From the NCBI GenBank assembly GCA_028673005.1, contig CM054113.1, positions 71,682,500-71,746,499 on the forward strand: a DNA stretch of 64,000 nucleotides, given 5' to 3'. This document shows, in pieces, positions 21,251-34,136 of the stretch. The notes under the pieces are model-generated. The model saw only the letters and a program-made list of their open reading frames with translations. It did not search any database and was not told the origin of the DNA. The DNA comes from Tanypteryx hageni. Taxonomy: Eukaryota > Arthropoda > Insecta > Odonata > Petaluridae. Position numbers and translations under genes: made by a program. Position 1 is the stretch's first letter. Each line of letters begins with the position of its first letter.

Positions 21251-21799
21251 CGGCGTGTGTCAGGTGGGGTTTGTAACAGGTTCCTCCCTTCTTTCTCTTT
21301 TATCCAGCAACAGATTGTTCAGTTTGTACGGAGGAGTTCTCGACAAAAGAATTTACCGTTTTGATGGACGGATTCAATTTTTTTATAAGATCGCGAGCGA
21401 AATTTTTTAAATTTATTTTTGTGGCGATAGGTAATTACGTTCCATTTATCAAAACTCTTAAACGTTTGATTGTTATTAGCCATATTTTCTCGCTCGAGCT
21501 ATTTAAAATATTCTCGTGTCCCTCCAGATAAATGCTTTGCGATTCCCTGAGCTATGCGAACGATTCTTGAGATGCGTACCGCAAAAAAAGGAACAGCGTA
21601 TCGGCCAAAAAATTCATGATCTGAATCAGGAAACGTTTTTCGGCGTCGTTCTAGAATCTCGAACTTCAAAAGATAAGCGACGCATAGCCGTGTCATATTC
21701 TTTAACGCTGAGAGAAGACATTTCAAATCGTTCCCGTGAGTTGTCATACAATAACAGATTAGTTACGCGTTACGTCTACATCCGCATGTGGTGCCTTGA
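21251..21799. other. No gene seen
   Basis: Mixed sequence without repeats I can name, leading into the hAT element. Confidence 0.4.
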
Positions 21800-23740
21800 G
21801 ATTAGAGAATCCAAAATACTCGGATTTTGAACTACCCGGGTAATCGAGTAATTCTTTTATGAAATACTCGGGTATCCGGGTATCCAGCGTAATTAAAAAA
21901 TATATATAATTAAAAAGGTCATTTATTTTTTATTCATGAAATAATATTTTAGAAATGCAAGTCCATTAAAGTATACATTTTTAAATTGTTTTGGATCTTA
22001 GTAATGAATTTTGAAGCTACTGAGAACACTCTCTCGCTAGCTGTTGAAGTATGTTGAATTGTTATCAAAGCTTGGAACAATATTTCTGTGCAATATCCTC
22101 TTTTGCCATGATTTCCTTCGATCAATTTTAGCTCCTTGTCCATTGTTGACTTTGTTGAAGTTTCTTTAGGAATAGCCATAACAGCTTGTATTGTTTTCTG
22201 CATCTCACCATAGACAGAACTAGCAGAACCGTCATTTTCCGTAGCTGGTTCTTCTTGCTCATTTTCATGTTCATCTTCACCAAACAACCTATCATATGTA
22301 TCTTTTGCCAATGATTTGATTACATTTTTTTAAGAATATATAAAATGATCATTAAAGTGGAAATTAGGGCAATTGCCACTTTGCAAAAAAGCAACAACGA
22401 CACACTAACTTTGTTTCGTCTTTCATCGATTCTTTTTTTAAGGCATCCATCATTTCAGTAGCCAGATCCCTATCTGCTTGTTGTAATTTATTCAAAAGAA
22501 AGATGCAAACTCCTTCAGCTTTCTGTAAATTGCTGTCTTCTTTGCTTAACTCTTGGACAGCAAGCTCTACAGGTTGCAGAACTTCCGATATTTTCTTTAA
22601 AACAATGATATTTGTATTTTTCATTTTTGCTTGCCGATCTCCATCATAGCCTTGTTTATGCAGTCATTCAATTTAAAAAAAAGATTCACCATTGGAATAA
22701 TGGAGTTCCATCGAGTCTTGGAATTAAGTAACAATCGCAGTTTCTTGCCTTCTTGTGCCAGCACATGCTTTTGAAGAACACTGCTTCTTACAGCAGATTT
22801 TTTGAAAATCTCATAACTTTTCGTGTCTCCGCAATTACTATTCCAATGTCTCTACGGACTGTAGAAATTCACTGTGACTCTCCGGTTCAAAATTCAAACT
22901 GCCATCAACAACATACGTATCAATTTCAGTATTGCTGATATCCTCCTTATCCTGATCAGCGTAATCATCATCATCTTGGAATTTTTCATCTTCATCATTC
23001 TCTTCTTCGTCACCAGTGAGAAGCTGGACTGTTTTCTTATAAAATATATCAAGGACACCAACATGAGTTCCATGGTTGTAGCATAACTGAGCCAATGCAG
23101 GAATATTCCTTCCATATTTTACCATTAATGCAGCTCCGTCTTGAGTTGATCCGGCGACATCAGAATCCATATCGATTCCAAACTCATTAAGTCTTCCTTT
23201 GAATAGAGCTATGGTGGAATTAGAATCACAAGAACCTTCAATAGGAACCAGCTCAAGAACGGATTGCTGCGTGGACTATAACATTCATGTGTCTTCTGAT
23301 ATTTATGTCACTCCGTTCGTCTACGGTGAGACTAAATCTCTTTTCAGATTTTTGTTGTTGCGATAAAGCTGCTTTCATTTCTTTCTTGTTTCTTCTTAGA
23401 ATTTCATTTGTATTTCATCACCGTTGTTTTGCTTTTTGGCATGATGTAATTGCGCTTTCTTACAAAACACCTAATGGCTTCAGATGACGTTATTCCTTTA
23501 ATGCTAAATCCGTCATTTGCAGCACATTTCGCTAATATTTCATTTAATGATTCTCGGCTGACAAAATTCAATATTCCTTCCTTTTTTGAAGATGCAGCAG
23601 CATCATCATTCGTTTCATCCATTTTTTAAAGAGTATCCTCACCTCCAAGGGCGTAAACAAAACTCTCAAAAGAGTGGCGATAGGTCTTAATCAATAGGAG
23701 CGATTATCCTCTCAGATACGCAACTTGCAACGATCACGAT
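21800..23740 (-). mobile_element. hAT element carrying a nearly full-length decayed transposase; ends approximate
   Basis: The left border shows repeated ACTCGG/CCCGGGTA words (21818-21885), as in subterminal repeats of hAT elements that begin with a GAGAT-type end. TTGAGATTAGAGAATCC at 21796 and, reversed, TGAGAGATACCAAAATC at 23741-23757 may be the two ends. The flanks do not give a clear 8-bp duplication, so the borders are uncertain. Confidence 0.6.
21949..23622 (-). pseudogene. hAT transposase pseudogene, nearly full length
   Basis: From right to left the minus strand gives all the main parts. The N-terminal stretch is SRESLNEILAKCAANDGFSI and KGITSSEAIRCFVRKRNYIM (23404-23560). FSLTVDERSDINIRRHMNVI is near 23300. 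VAGSTQDGAALMVKYGRNIP, ALAQLCYNHGTHVGVLDIFY (23030-23160) is the catalytic-domain TDGAxVM and C-x-x-HG-x-H motif. An acidic insertion follows. SKTRWNSIIPMVNLFFKLND (about 22670-22735) carries the invariant RW. LQPVELAVQELSKEDSNLQK is in 22364-22624. The C-terminal HTSTASERVFSVASKFITKI dimerisation helix is in 21949-22311. At least four frameshifts or stops separate the pieces. It belongs to a hAT group without an obvious BED finger here. Confidence 0.92.
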
Positions 23741-24606
23741 TTTGGTATCTCTCACTCTGAAAGATTTGTTTGCCTTTGTAAAGGCCGCAACACACGCTCA
23801 GTTGAGATAGGGAAGGAATATAGTCAATCGAGCTCAAATATATCTTTTGGATCCTCAAAACTTGATGTATATCGGGGAATTCGTTTATTAGGATATGTTA
23901 GACATTTAATCTCTTTCTTTACTTTGTGGCAAGAAGACCATTTAAAATTAGTCGTTTTATGATTTCCATCAAAATAACTTAAAATCTTTTTGTAAACTCA
24001 TATCTATCTATTTATTCATCATTATTATCAGGAATATGTTTAAAGTTGGACAAAATCAGGTGGCAACATTATAAAAAGGAAAAATATTTATAATAGAGGG
24101 AATAATATTTGGATTTTTCCAAGCAGTGTTAGATTTAACTTAAACACAAAAACTGAACGAATAAAGCAAACAGAGTTTAATTAAAGTTTAATGTAGAGAT
24201 AGGGCTCCTGAAAGGTCCTCCTGGTTACCGAAGTGGTCGCGGGGCCCACTTATTCCACAGCGTATATCAATCCACAAACAAGTCCCTTATTTCTATCTCA
24301 TAGACTAAATTATTAAGTTTTCGCGAGTTAACATTTTAAAAACATACATGTTATACTTTAAACTATACTTTAAATTTATTTGAAACTTTTGCCTTAAAGA
24401 GACCTACGTGCCTGGGGAAGGAGTTCATAACTTCTGCTGTTGAGGTATCAGGTAGATAACGAATCTAAGTTAATACATAAACTTCATTTCATATCTCACT
24501 AGGAACCATAACACTAAAATACCGTCAGTATATATATATAATAAAAAACTCGGTTGTTAAAGTGTATAATCTCGTGCTGTTCCCAGGAATTACGTACCAT
24601 GTAGAG
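23741..24606. other. No gene seen
   Basis: AT-rich; a short GC-rich word at 24210-24255 is unexplained. Confidence 0.45.
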
Positions 24607-24941
24607 CAGTGGTCGGCAACCTTTTCTGCATGACGGGCCGCATTCATAATATGAATGTTTCGGAGGGCCGCATTGAAAGTCACGAGAGCTTCAGCCGGTT
24701 GAGTACTTACTTCCGAAGTTTTCAAGAGATTCTGTGGTCTCACATTAGCAAAAATCATATATAAATAATTTACCAGCGATAAATATTCATCAGAAAAGGT
24801 TTCGAGACCAAAATTTTACTGAAAATATACGAAATTTTCGGTTAAATTGTACCGATCACTTTTTCATTATGGCTTCGCGGGCTGCATAAAGCTCCCTCGG
24901 GGGCCGCATCCGGCCCGCGGGCCGTATGTTGCCGACCCCTG
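24607..24941. mobile_element. hAT MITE, 335 bp, with target duplication
   Basis: The left end is CAGTGGTCGGCAACC and the right end, reverse-complemented, CAGGGGTCGGCAACA. The flanks ATGTAGAG (24599-24606) and ATGTGGAG (24942-24949) match at 7 of 8. Subterminal GGGCCGCAT words are repeated on both sides (GACGGGCCGCATTC, GGGGGCCGCATCCGG). It is related to the MITE at 6330-6657 in inverse orientation. Confidence 0.92.
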
Positions 24942-24949
24942 ATGTGGAG

Positions 24950-25391
24950 AGAGAAAAAGCCTTCTCATTTTTTCGCTTACATTATGCTATCATGTGCTGA
25001 AAATGTAATTTTTCAAGCAAACAATGCACACCTTCAACCATTCTATCCCTCGGTTGCGTTATAATGTCTTTTCCGGTCCATTAGCATTCAGAAACTTTTA
25101 GCTCGTCACTTTCGAAGTTTTTTGTTGCTTTCATCGCATGCGGAATAAAATCCGACTCTCCGATTTGGCTTCATTTCAAAACGGCAAAACGAATTCCCTC
25201 TTCCATCATCCCACACTTCTGACAAATTTAGAATTAAATTCGAAAAATAATTTACGCGTTATTGCACCCTAAAATGGAAAGATGGGATAGCGTCAGCTGC
25301 CTTCCTTTGAAAGGAGGTGGTGAAAAGAGAGGAAAAAGAAAAATATATATTTTCTAATTTATATGCATATGTTTGTATGCGAAAAGTTTAG
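24950..25391. other. No gene seen
   Basis: Mixed sequence with nothing recognised. Confidence 0.5.

Positions 25392-25461
<70 letters not shown>
25392..25461. repeat. Self-complementary microsatellite GTGTG-(TA)n-CACAC
   Basis: A (TA)n core of about 50 bp is bordered by GTGTG on the left and (CA)6 on the right, so the whole tract can fold on itself. Confidence 0.96.
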
Positions 25462-25462
<1 letters not shown>

Positions 25463-27261
25463 TTCTGCGCGGATACGCGAACGGTTAAGGTTTCCTACGG
25501 TAAGATACTAGGCAGAAAAGGGGCCATGTGAAGCAGGAGGAATAAAATGGGGAGTAGGTATTGGCGCGAGAGAGGGCCATTCCAGTCTTCTGAACGAGAG
25601 CAGCGAAGAACCAACAACTTACGACGGGATTCTGGACCAATTCCAAAGAGAAGGAAAGAAAGCGACGATGTCTACCGACTCTCCTTCATGGCGATCTACT
25701 CATTCAAAATTCGAACCTTTATGAAATAAAAAAACCCGTTCTGCCTTCCACTACGATCTCAATAACATCTTTCCCTTCCTTAGAGATATCCCTTTTAGAA
25801 TATACCTTTTTTTCCGAACGAGCAGGACCCACGCGCGAAACTCCATCTATTATCCAATTCCAATAACCCGCATGCCTCGTAAAATCTTCCCTGTAAAAGC
25901 AACTATTTCGCACGGCTCCAATGTATACATATATAACAGATGTATAAAAAACCAAGGTGGTCGAAGTAAGCAATGGAATTCATTAAGGTTATTGAAAATG
26001 GGAAAAAAGCGGTATTCTCTTTCCGGCTCATCGTCTTGAAAGTTTTTTTTTATAAAAGGAAAAAAGAGCCTATGTCTTCATAATATGGGTTCGGTGAAAG
26101 GTGCACCGGACAGTTTCATTAAAAGCGGGGTTATTTAATATGATTCGGTTTTACTTACATTCTTCGATAGAGTTCGCGAATTTGCGGAGCTGAGCCATTG
26201 TTACAAAGTGGTACTTTAAAACAACTTGTTCGCCTTTGTACGGAGTTTGCGTTTGTTTCTTGTCAGTGTCCGTTTGCTTTGTTGAAAAAATTCGTAAACG
26301 TGGACTGTAATTCGTAGTTTATGTGATATAGTGACCATTATAAGCGGTCCGTATAAATTATCACGGCATAGCTTATTCACGTGTAATACTTTTGTTTATT
26401 AAGTCATATCCGCCACAGGTTGCTTTAAATATATTTTTTAACTAAATATTTAATGGCGTATACATTTCAATGGATTTATTCGAAAAGATCTAAAATTAAT
26501 TGTATTTACCTTCCCATTTGAAAATGAAGCATAAAATTATTTTTTGAGATAATGAGTTTATGGGTTATTTGATTTGGACAAAATATATATAATTATAAAC
26601 TATTAATTGCTTTGCTGTTATTATGAAATCGTTTCAAATTTCTAATTTTATTACAAAATGATTTCATGTTAATGACGTGGAAATGTAAAAATGTGTTATC
26701 AACTAGTGACTTGCTATTAATTAATCAATTATAATAAAATAAGTAATTGAGAAAGAGCTAATTTTGTGATGCGATATGTATTTTGGACTCCAATCGCATA
26801 GGATAATAACATTAGAGGAAAGTTATTTGAGTATCAGACGGTTCATAATTAAGTTCTTTTTCAGATGGATTTTGTTAAAATTACCATTTTTTGTTAATTT
26901 ACTCTCGACAAGTTGTATCATGTCATGTATGTGTGTTTTAATCCACAAATACTGCTTTGATATAATCATTCCGCGAAGTTAATCTATAAAAATAACTGGA
27001 TAAGCAAGAAAAAGTAACCGATGTACATGGGATGTCGTCACCAAATCGACTTATCATCTTTTTTCCGTTTGCGTTCAAACCGTAGGCGCGTTGTTTTTTT
27101 CTCACCTCACCTTGACTACACTTACAGAACTTTTTTTTTCTCTCTTCCCGATAATCGAAATTGAGTTATGGCTAGTTTTCGAGAAAATCGCCGCGAAAGC
27201 GTTGAAAAAATGAGAAACGAAGATAAAAACAAAAGAAAACTCTTCAACAGTAGGTGTTGAG
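25462..27261. other. No gene seen
   Basis: AT-rich from 26200 on. No repeat or protein similarity identified. Confidence 0.5.
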
Positions 27262-27700
27262 GAAAAACGTGCGGCGCAAAAACAACAAATGGTTGACATG
27301 GGTTTCGCCAGGGCCAAGAATGCGCCTGGAGATTGATCACTTGTTAGTTCGATCCTCCTCCTTCCTCCCATCTTTCTCTCCCTCCCTCGCCATCTCGCCA
27401 CTTCTACTGCGGAGCAAATGAGCCCTGAAATGACTGCCGATGGTTGAGGAAATGAGCAGTCGAACCGCCAACCGCTCCGACCCGAACTCACGGAATGATG
27501 ATGATTGCCTCCTCAAGATGGCGCCCGCTCTTTCTCTCTCTCCCACTTCACCGCATCTCCCCATTCTCCCTTTCTTTCTCCTCCCTGACGTTTCGCCCGC
27601 ATCAGAGAAAACGCTCTTATCGAGTATGAAGCAAGGGAGTTCATCGGGCGATCATGGCAGCCGCCGATTGTTGCGCCTTCCCTCCCCCCCTCTCTCTCTA
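27262..27700 (+). promoter_or_regulatory. Candidate CpG-rich promoter or first exon with a YY1-like site
   Basis: CpG is common here compared with the neighbourhood. CAAGATGGCGCC at 27514-27525 matches the YY1 core AAGATGGCG in plus orientation, the arrangement often found just downstream of transcription starts. A second patch, ATGGCAGCCGCCGATTGTTG, starts at 27654 and shares ATTGTTGCGC with the other candidate at 51.7-52.2 kb. No TATA box, splice site or conserved protein supports it. The call is inference. Confidence 0.3.
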
Positions 27701-30700
27701 TTGCTCCCTTTCCACATCTTTCCCCTCCCTCTATCCTTCTCTCTCTTTATTGCTCTCTCCCTCATATCTTCCCTCAATCTCTCTTTCTCCCTTTAACTCT
27801 CTTCTATCTTTCCCTCACTCTCCCTTCCGTCTGCCTGCCATTCTCCGAATATCTAGGTAAAACTTCAATCAGTGTTTTAAATCTTTATTAAAAAAATGCG
27901 CATCTCTAACTCTGCTCTTTCCTCTCACACCCCTCTCTGTAGTGTAAATAATGTTTCGCTCTCTCTCTGAAGACGGGAGGAGGAGGAGGAAAGTTCCCGA
28001 CCGCGGAATCTCGTCTCCTCTATCTCTCTCTCTCGAAACCTCCGTTGTTCGTTCGTTTGGTAGGTACGTTACGTGCATAAAAGCACCCCTGGTCAGTTTG
28101 CGGATTCACCCCGCGGTCCATCGGAATGAGACTGCAAGAGGAGATGTTAAAAAGGAGAAAATAAGAGTGAGGGGGCGGGTGAAGGAGACTTGGGGAACAA
28201 AGAGGTTGATATTCTCTCTCTTCCGCCTGCTCACACTACGGCATCCCAGTGATTGCGGGCTGCGAAACTGCCTCTGGGTGAGCGAAAATTGAAGGGAGAG
28301 GGTGTTGGAGCCTTTGCGTGTCGAGGGATTTAAAAGAATAGGCAAGGAAAAAAGGAGGATGAAGGGAGGTAATGGCGAGTACGGGGAATGGGAGGTAATG
28401 ACGAGGAGGAGAAAGAGATGGGGGAGGGGTTACGGACTGGGGGAGGTAGAGGAGTGGAGATAGTGGGGTTGAAAGGAGGCATATAATAGAAAGAATGATG
28501 AGGATAGATATGATGAACTCCGGAATTAAGTGAAACAGTGCGATATAACAAATGCCAATGTATGACCAGATGAGTGTGTGTGTACATGCGCGCATACATT
28601 TGGATACGGGGAATAAAATAAAGGAGATGCCTAAGTCGGGTTTAGGGTGAGTTAATAAGGAGAAGATGGGGATGGTGGATTACGTCATCTGCATATAATG
28701 TGAATTTTTTAAAATGATAGACGGAAAAAATAGAAAGAACTTAATAAAGATTGAGGAGAAGTAATGACATCCGTACGATGGAGAAAAGGCGAAGAATAGA
28801 TTGGATGGATTAATTGAGAATATATATTCGAATATGTAGCTGAAACTATTCGAACGAGTTTGGGGTGAAGACCAGAAATTTATATATACACATTTATTTC
28901 CTCATATAATACGAAATATAATTTGTTATAAATCTGCCGTTAATAAACATCTGTTAAAATGGTTTGAAATGCAGTTTGAATCGAGCAGAATAAAATTAAT
29001 GATAATTTCCAAGTAAGTGCTCAAAATATGGAAGATGGGAAAAAAGTTAGTTTAATGTAGAGATTATGAGTAAGAAAATGAGCGATTAAATTGCGTTTCG
29101 GACTGCATAGTGATAAATGAAGACAGTGATAAAAAAGATTCGCGTGTCTGTGATAGCAGATGGTGGCTAATGACAAGAAACGTAGGCGGAAAGCACGAAA
29201 ATGCGAGGGAAAGGAAGAGGAGGATGATATATGGAGAGAGTCGAATATTGGGTAGAATGATAGGGTTTGGTGCGTTTGAGGGGAGGGAGAGGGATAAATG
29301 ACGGGAGATTTTTCAAAGCGTGGAAATAAAGTAATTACGAGACGTAGGGAGGAAGTTGAGCGTTTCCGGAAAGAAACGAAGCAAGAATGAAGGAAAAAAT
29401 CGCGAGGATTGATTGAGAAAAATGATCGAAATTTGAGCGAAAGTGATTGAGATATATCGCGGGGCGACGGCAGAAAAAAAGTGAAACGCGACGGAACGTG
29501 GGGAGCGGCGGGAAACGAAGGGGGCGGAAAATAAAACGAATTTTAATTAGACCGCGGTTGCGAGGCCTAACACGCGATATTTTTTTCCGTCGAAAACTCG
29601 TCCGTTGGGTTCAGAGCACAGTGGGCGGAGGGAAAAATAAAGAACGAATTGATTACATTTGAGGCGGAAAACAATGACTCTGCACGAGAAAGTGAATCCA
29701 GACGAAACGGGAAAAAAAACTCGGAAACGTAATAATGAAACTGCCGGCGATTTTCGTAACGCCCGTAAATTTATCTGCGAAAGAACTTGAAAGAGTTGCT
29801 CGATTAGAAGTTGCTTCAAACAATATTCTACGGGCGTTCATTTAAAGGTATGTGGAATAGGAGAGAGATTTGCCACTCGTGATTCACTTTGGTTAAATTT
29901 ACTTAACTGTTAACAAGAGTTTCGGTATCGAAAATAGTACACTCCTAATTGGCATCGAACCGGTTAAGTAACAGTCGGTATGATTTTTGTGCCGTATGTA
30001 AACACATTTCATATTGAATATTGGCTGATATTTCATGGATTATATTTAAATTATTATGCTGTTATGCACGACTCTTAAGACATCAGCGGAAATAATTATC
30101 GACTCACCGATTAAAATAATATTATTATGAAATTAAAATAAAATAAGTCCAAATATTTCACCGTAACAACAAAATCCACGTCATTCTGACGTTTTAATTA
30201 TTTTATATGTGCAATATATCGGATAAATACACCGATAATTAGGCCAGACTCAAAATTAATCGTTAATTATATTTCAACGGCCAATTCACATACTAGGAAC
30301 AGGTACTTACATGAGTTTTTTTGCCCAATCAGTAGATTTGTTTTCGTTTCGTGGAAGGAGCGGATGAGTAGACTTGAAACAATTTATTAAGCGCTTCACT
30401 TTCTCAAATTTATCTCTGTCGTGTGAAATTTATAACAAGCGATTTCTTAACATCTGCTGGCAAATAGGTTCCGTTTGCGATTTTTTCTCGATAGAACGCA
30501 TCAGCTACGCGGACTTAAGCAAACAGCGCCGCGTCAAAAAAATTGCCATTGCAAGGAACTTCGCGACGTCCGACAAAAATGCGAATTAAAATTGCGTTTT
30601 TTCCCCTTCCTCTCCATCTGGTGATGGAGCAGGAAACCTTCAAAGAGAAAACGAATAATGCGAAGCTATTCGTCGTAGGAAAAATCGTCCGTGTCTGTTC

Positions 30701-32739
30701 GTTTTTGCGCTAAGACTGTAAAGGGTGGTGGTGTCTCTTTCTCTATCTCTCCACCTCTCTCTAAAGATGGAAAGAGGCGGGTAGAGAGAAAGAGGAAGTG
30801 GATTGGAGGAAGGAGGGCATTGGCGAGGGAGTGAATCTCCGTCGATGACGACGTCATTGCTTCAGGAATGACGCGGGAAAAAGTGTACCGTGTCGCTTTA
30901 ATGTTATAATGCGGAAATGTGCAGTAGAATGGCGAACGAAAAGGATCATCTGCTACGTTAATATGACGTATGCAACCACACGGTTTATTTTATCGGCCAT
31001 CGGTACGAGGATACTATTGCGAAAATAGTAAATCGGCGAACACACGAACTCGAGGGAAATCGATCGGATATACTTTCGAGGGATTGATGTTGACATTGAT
31101 CTTCTTGAGGTTAGGCGCGTTAAAGGTATTCGCATGCAATGCACCCTTCATAGCATTATGACTGCATCATTTAACCCGTAGAGAGATTCGCTTAGAAACG
31201 CGGGCATGCCAATCAGTCGTTACAGAACGTTAACATTTGAACCGCCGATGGGTTTTAGACCTCTTGTGGATGTTTGGGAGTGAGAGTTATTTCTGAAAAC
31301 GGGCAAAAAAGACAAGAAACTATTTATTTACCTGTGCTAATTTTATATTTGTTTAGACATCACGAGGAGAGAAATCTAATCAATAAAACTTTTCTTTATT
31401 TTAATTATTTTTATTTCAATTTGATACTGTTTTTGTAGCTCATGTGGTGATGCTTCACCATAAAACAATGGAATAAAGGTTAAATGTGTAATAATTTCTT
31501 GCATTGCAGAAATTGTATGGCTGAGTGTTTGAAAAACTGATAATCGAGTAATTTTATCATACGTTATACTCGCTCAATATACTGTTCCATTTAACAGTCG
31601 CATTGAACTAGTAAAGGTAATTATCAGAACGATGCCATGAACTGTAAATTGTAACACAAAGATAAAATTCTTAGAGGCATTAATATAATTTAATCAACCG
31701 TATCAATCATATATGAAAACAGATGAAGGAAGTGCGGCACGGAGAGATAATGCCGAAAAATGGTGTCTCATTCCCGCTTTCTTTGAACGATAGCAAAAGC
31801 GAACGAGGGAAATCTTTTTCCGCCACTCGTGAATGAAGCATGATGAGAATAGTTTTAGCGGTATAGATGAGCTTCGAACACTGCCGGATGCAATGCATCA
31901 TTTTAATCGCCGAAAAAAGTACGGGAATGACTCGTAGCATCAGAGGTCAAGAAGATCAGCTCAGAGAGGTAAAAACGATGGAAGGACAGAGCTCAGTGGG
32001 TTGAATACAGCGAAGGAAAAAATCGAGTAGCCAGAGACGGACGGAGGTAGGTGGAGTTGGAGGCATATCGTGGCAACAGCCTTAGATTGATGTGAAATGC
32101 TTACCTCGAAGGTATAAGAGATGCCGGAGGATGGAAAAAACCCACAGACTCGTCAAGACTGCTACCTGAGGAGAGATGCCAGCAGCCCTTAGAGGAGTAA
32201 CATAGGTGGGATTGCCGTGAGGAGGGAGGGGGTGGTGGACTCGAAGAGAGGGGATTGGGAGAGGGAGAAAAAGATGCTGGCAGAAGACGACTTGGCGGGA
32301 GTGGGACGGAATACGTGCCTACATCTCCTAAATTACACGTTGCGGGCTATCTGTGGGGGCGGCGTGGCAGCTGCGGGTACGCGACCGCAAGAGATCGGAC
32401 CAGGACTCCACCCCCGCCCCCTCTCTCCGCAACTCCACTCCTCTCCGAATCCCTTCATCCCTCCTCGTCGGTCATCAGCCTCCCTACGAACCCCTCTTTG
32501 TTTCTCTCTCCTTTCCGACTGCTTTTTCTTAAGGTTTCATCCAATTCGATTCGACCGTTAGCTATGAGGAGACTTCAACGGGTGAATGGCACAGGAACGA
32601 GAAATAAACAAGCGCATAAAGCAAAATAAATCAACTATATTTTGGCTTACACAAAAAAAATTATCGCGATTGCTTACCCAGACAAAGTTATTGTAAAATT
32701 AATATCGGCTCATATTACATAGTATACGGCGGAGGTCGT
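27701..32739. other. No gene seen; strand-biased low complexity
   Basis: 27690-27830 is pyrimidine-rich (CTCTC, CCCTT). 28290-28500 and 29110-29550 are purine-rich (GGAGG, GAGAA). The open frames there are low complexity. 30720-30830 holds another CT-then-GA pair that is partly self-complementary. A CRE-like GACGTCAT lies at 30849-30856. No protein similarity. Confidence 0.45.
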
Positions 32740-32860
32740 ATTTTTCAATCTGGGATCGTCCCGTCCTTCGGAAGGGACGCTGAGCAGTTGGCCCCCTTGG
32801 TGCTCTTCGTAAAGAGTAGGCTAATGCCGGCGACGGGTTTCTCTCCTCCCTTGTGTATGT
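32740..32860 (+). mobile_element. Probable retroelement 3' tail remnant
   Basis: The GC-rich block TGGGATCGTCCCGTCC, AAGGGACGCTGAGCAGTTGG, TAAAGAGTAGGCTAATGCCG, CGACGGGTTTCTCTCC resembles conserved 3' untranslated tails of non-LTR retrotransposons that I have seen in arthropods. It contains a stable hairpin (CGTCC-TTCG-GAAGGGACG). No coding part is attached. The family name is not certain. Confidence 0.4.
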
Positions 32861-33802
32861 ATTCGGTGTGGAAGGAGTAATGGCTGTAATAATCCAGGAG
32901 GTTGATAGACCAGAAATTCTATACAAACAAACATCAATGTATTGGAAAAATTATTTTAATAAATTTTCATAAAGATAGTAATTATCGAACTATTATAATT
33001 TTTATATAAATCAAAAAGCAGAAATAATGTCTTCAGTGTATATATATAACAAATATTATCAAATTTACTCATATCAGTAGTATTTGATGTCAGATTAACT
33101 ATCTTTTCCTGCCCAAATAAAAACGTACTGTGAAGAACTACTCACTGAATTACTTCCAAAGTTAGCATCTGCCGTTAATAAATCATGTCATCACGTTCCC
33201 ATCGAGGCGGATCAGATTTGCGAACGAAAACAGCGCAATGGTATCGTATCAATTTCAATCGTAGAGGTACCCTTTCGGATAATGCGATAAATAAAAAAAA
33301 GTTTTGGCGTAAAGCGATGAATTACGATTCGTAACCGCCGTTTCCGGGAAATCACGGAGACAACGGGAGGAGGAGGAGTGGGAGTGGGTTGTGTGCGGAG
33401 GTTTTCCCTTGTGATTGGAAAGTCACGACCATTCCATTATGCACGGATTGACGTGACCCCTCCCGCCCCAACTCTCAGACTCTCTCACTCTCCCATTCAC
33501 TCTTTTACAACCTTACACCCACCACCATTTTACCCTATCTTTTCCTCCCTCTCTGACTCATTTCGTTCGCTTTGCCTTTCTCGTAGTTCCTCGATTCATT
33601 ATCATCGATTCCGTTTCCATTCTCTTCAGCTTTTGAGACTTCTTTTTTTACTTCATCCGTATTCTTGACGCGCCCCTATCATAATCTTCTTCAGTTTATT
33701 CCCCCCGTCAGATTTATTTCAAGTTCTTTACTCTCTTAGAAGGACAGCACTCTGTACTCTTATTCACTCGTTTGAGCAGATGGACACTGCTGTTTCCGTA
33801 TC
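32861..33802. other. No gene seen
   Basis: AT-rich to 33300, then a pyrimidine-rich stretch at 33460-33660. Confidence 0.5.
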
Positions 33803-33810
33803 CCTTAATC

Positions 33811-34128
33811 CAGGGGTGGGCAAACTTTTTACGTGGCGGGCCGCATTAACAGTTGCAGCTTCTTAGGCGGGCCGCATAAACAGATGAAAATGCTTCGGCG
33901 GGCCACGTTAGGGTTCACATCGTAAGTAATGTGAGGTAATTCCAGAGATCCTGTTAGGGAAATTCATTGATAAATAATATGTTATCCCAATAACATCACT
34001 GGAAAAGGATTTCCGGCATTAATTTTAACCTACAAAAATGAAATTATCTCTATTTTATATTACGGTTCGCTTTTATAATGGCATCGCGGGCCACATGTGG
34101 CCCGCGGGCCGCAGTTTGCCCACCCTTG
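33811..34128. mobile_element. hAT MITE, 318 bp, perfect 8-bp target duplication
   Basis: The left end is CAGGGGTGGGCAAACTTTTT and the right end, reverse-complemented, CAAGGGTGGGCAAACTG. CCTTAATC stands at both 33803-33810 and 34129-34136. GCGGGCCGCAT/GCGGGCCAC words recur in the left part, and the right subterminus has GGCCCGCGGGCC. No coding capacity. It shares its terminus with the MITE at 35582-35871. Confidence 0.95.
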
Positions 34129-34136
34129 CCTTAATC

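Noticed and set aside
27440..28599. Several overlapping open frames of 70-130 codons
   Set aside because: Purine- or pyrimidine-rich low complexity; translations are runs of S, L, P or R, E, G.
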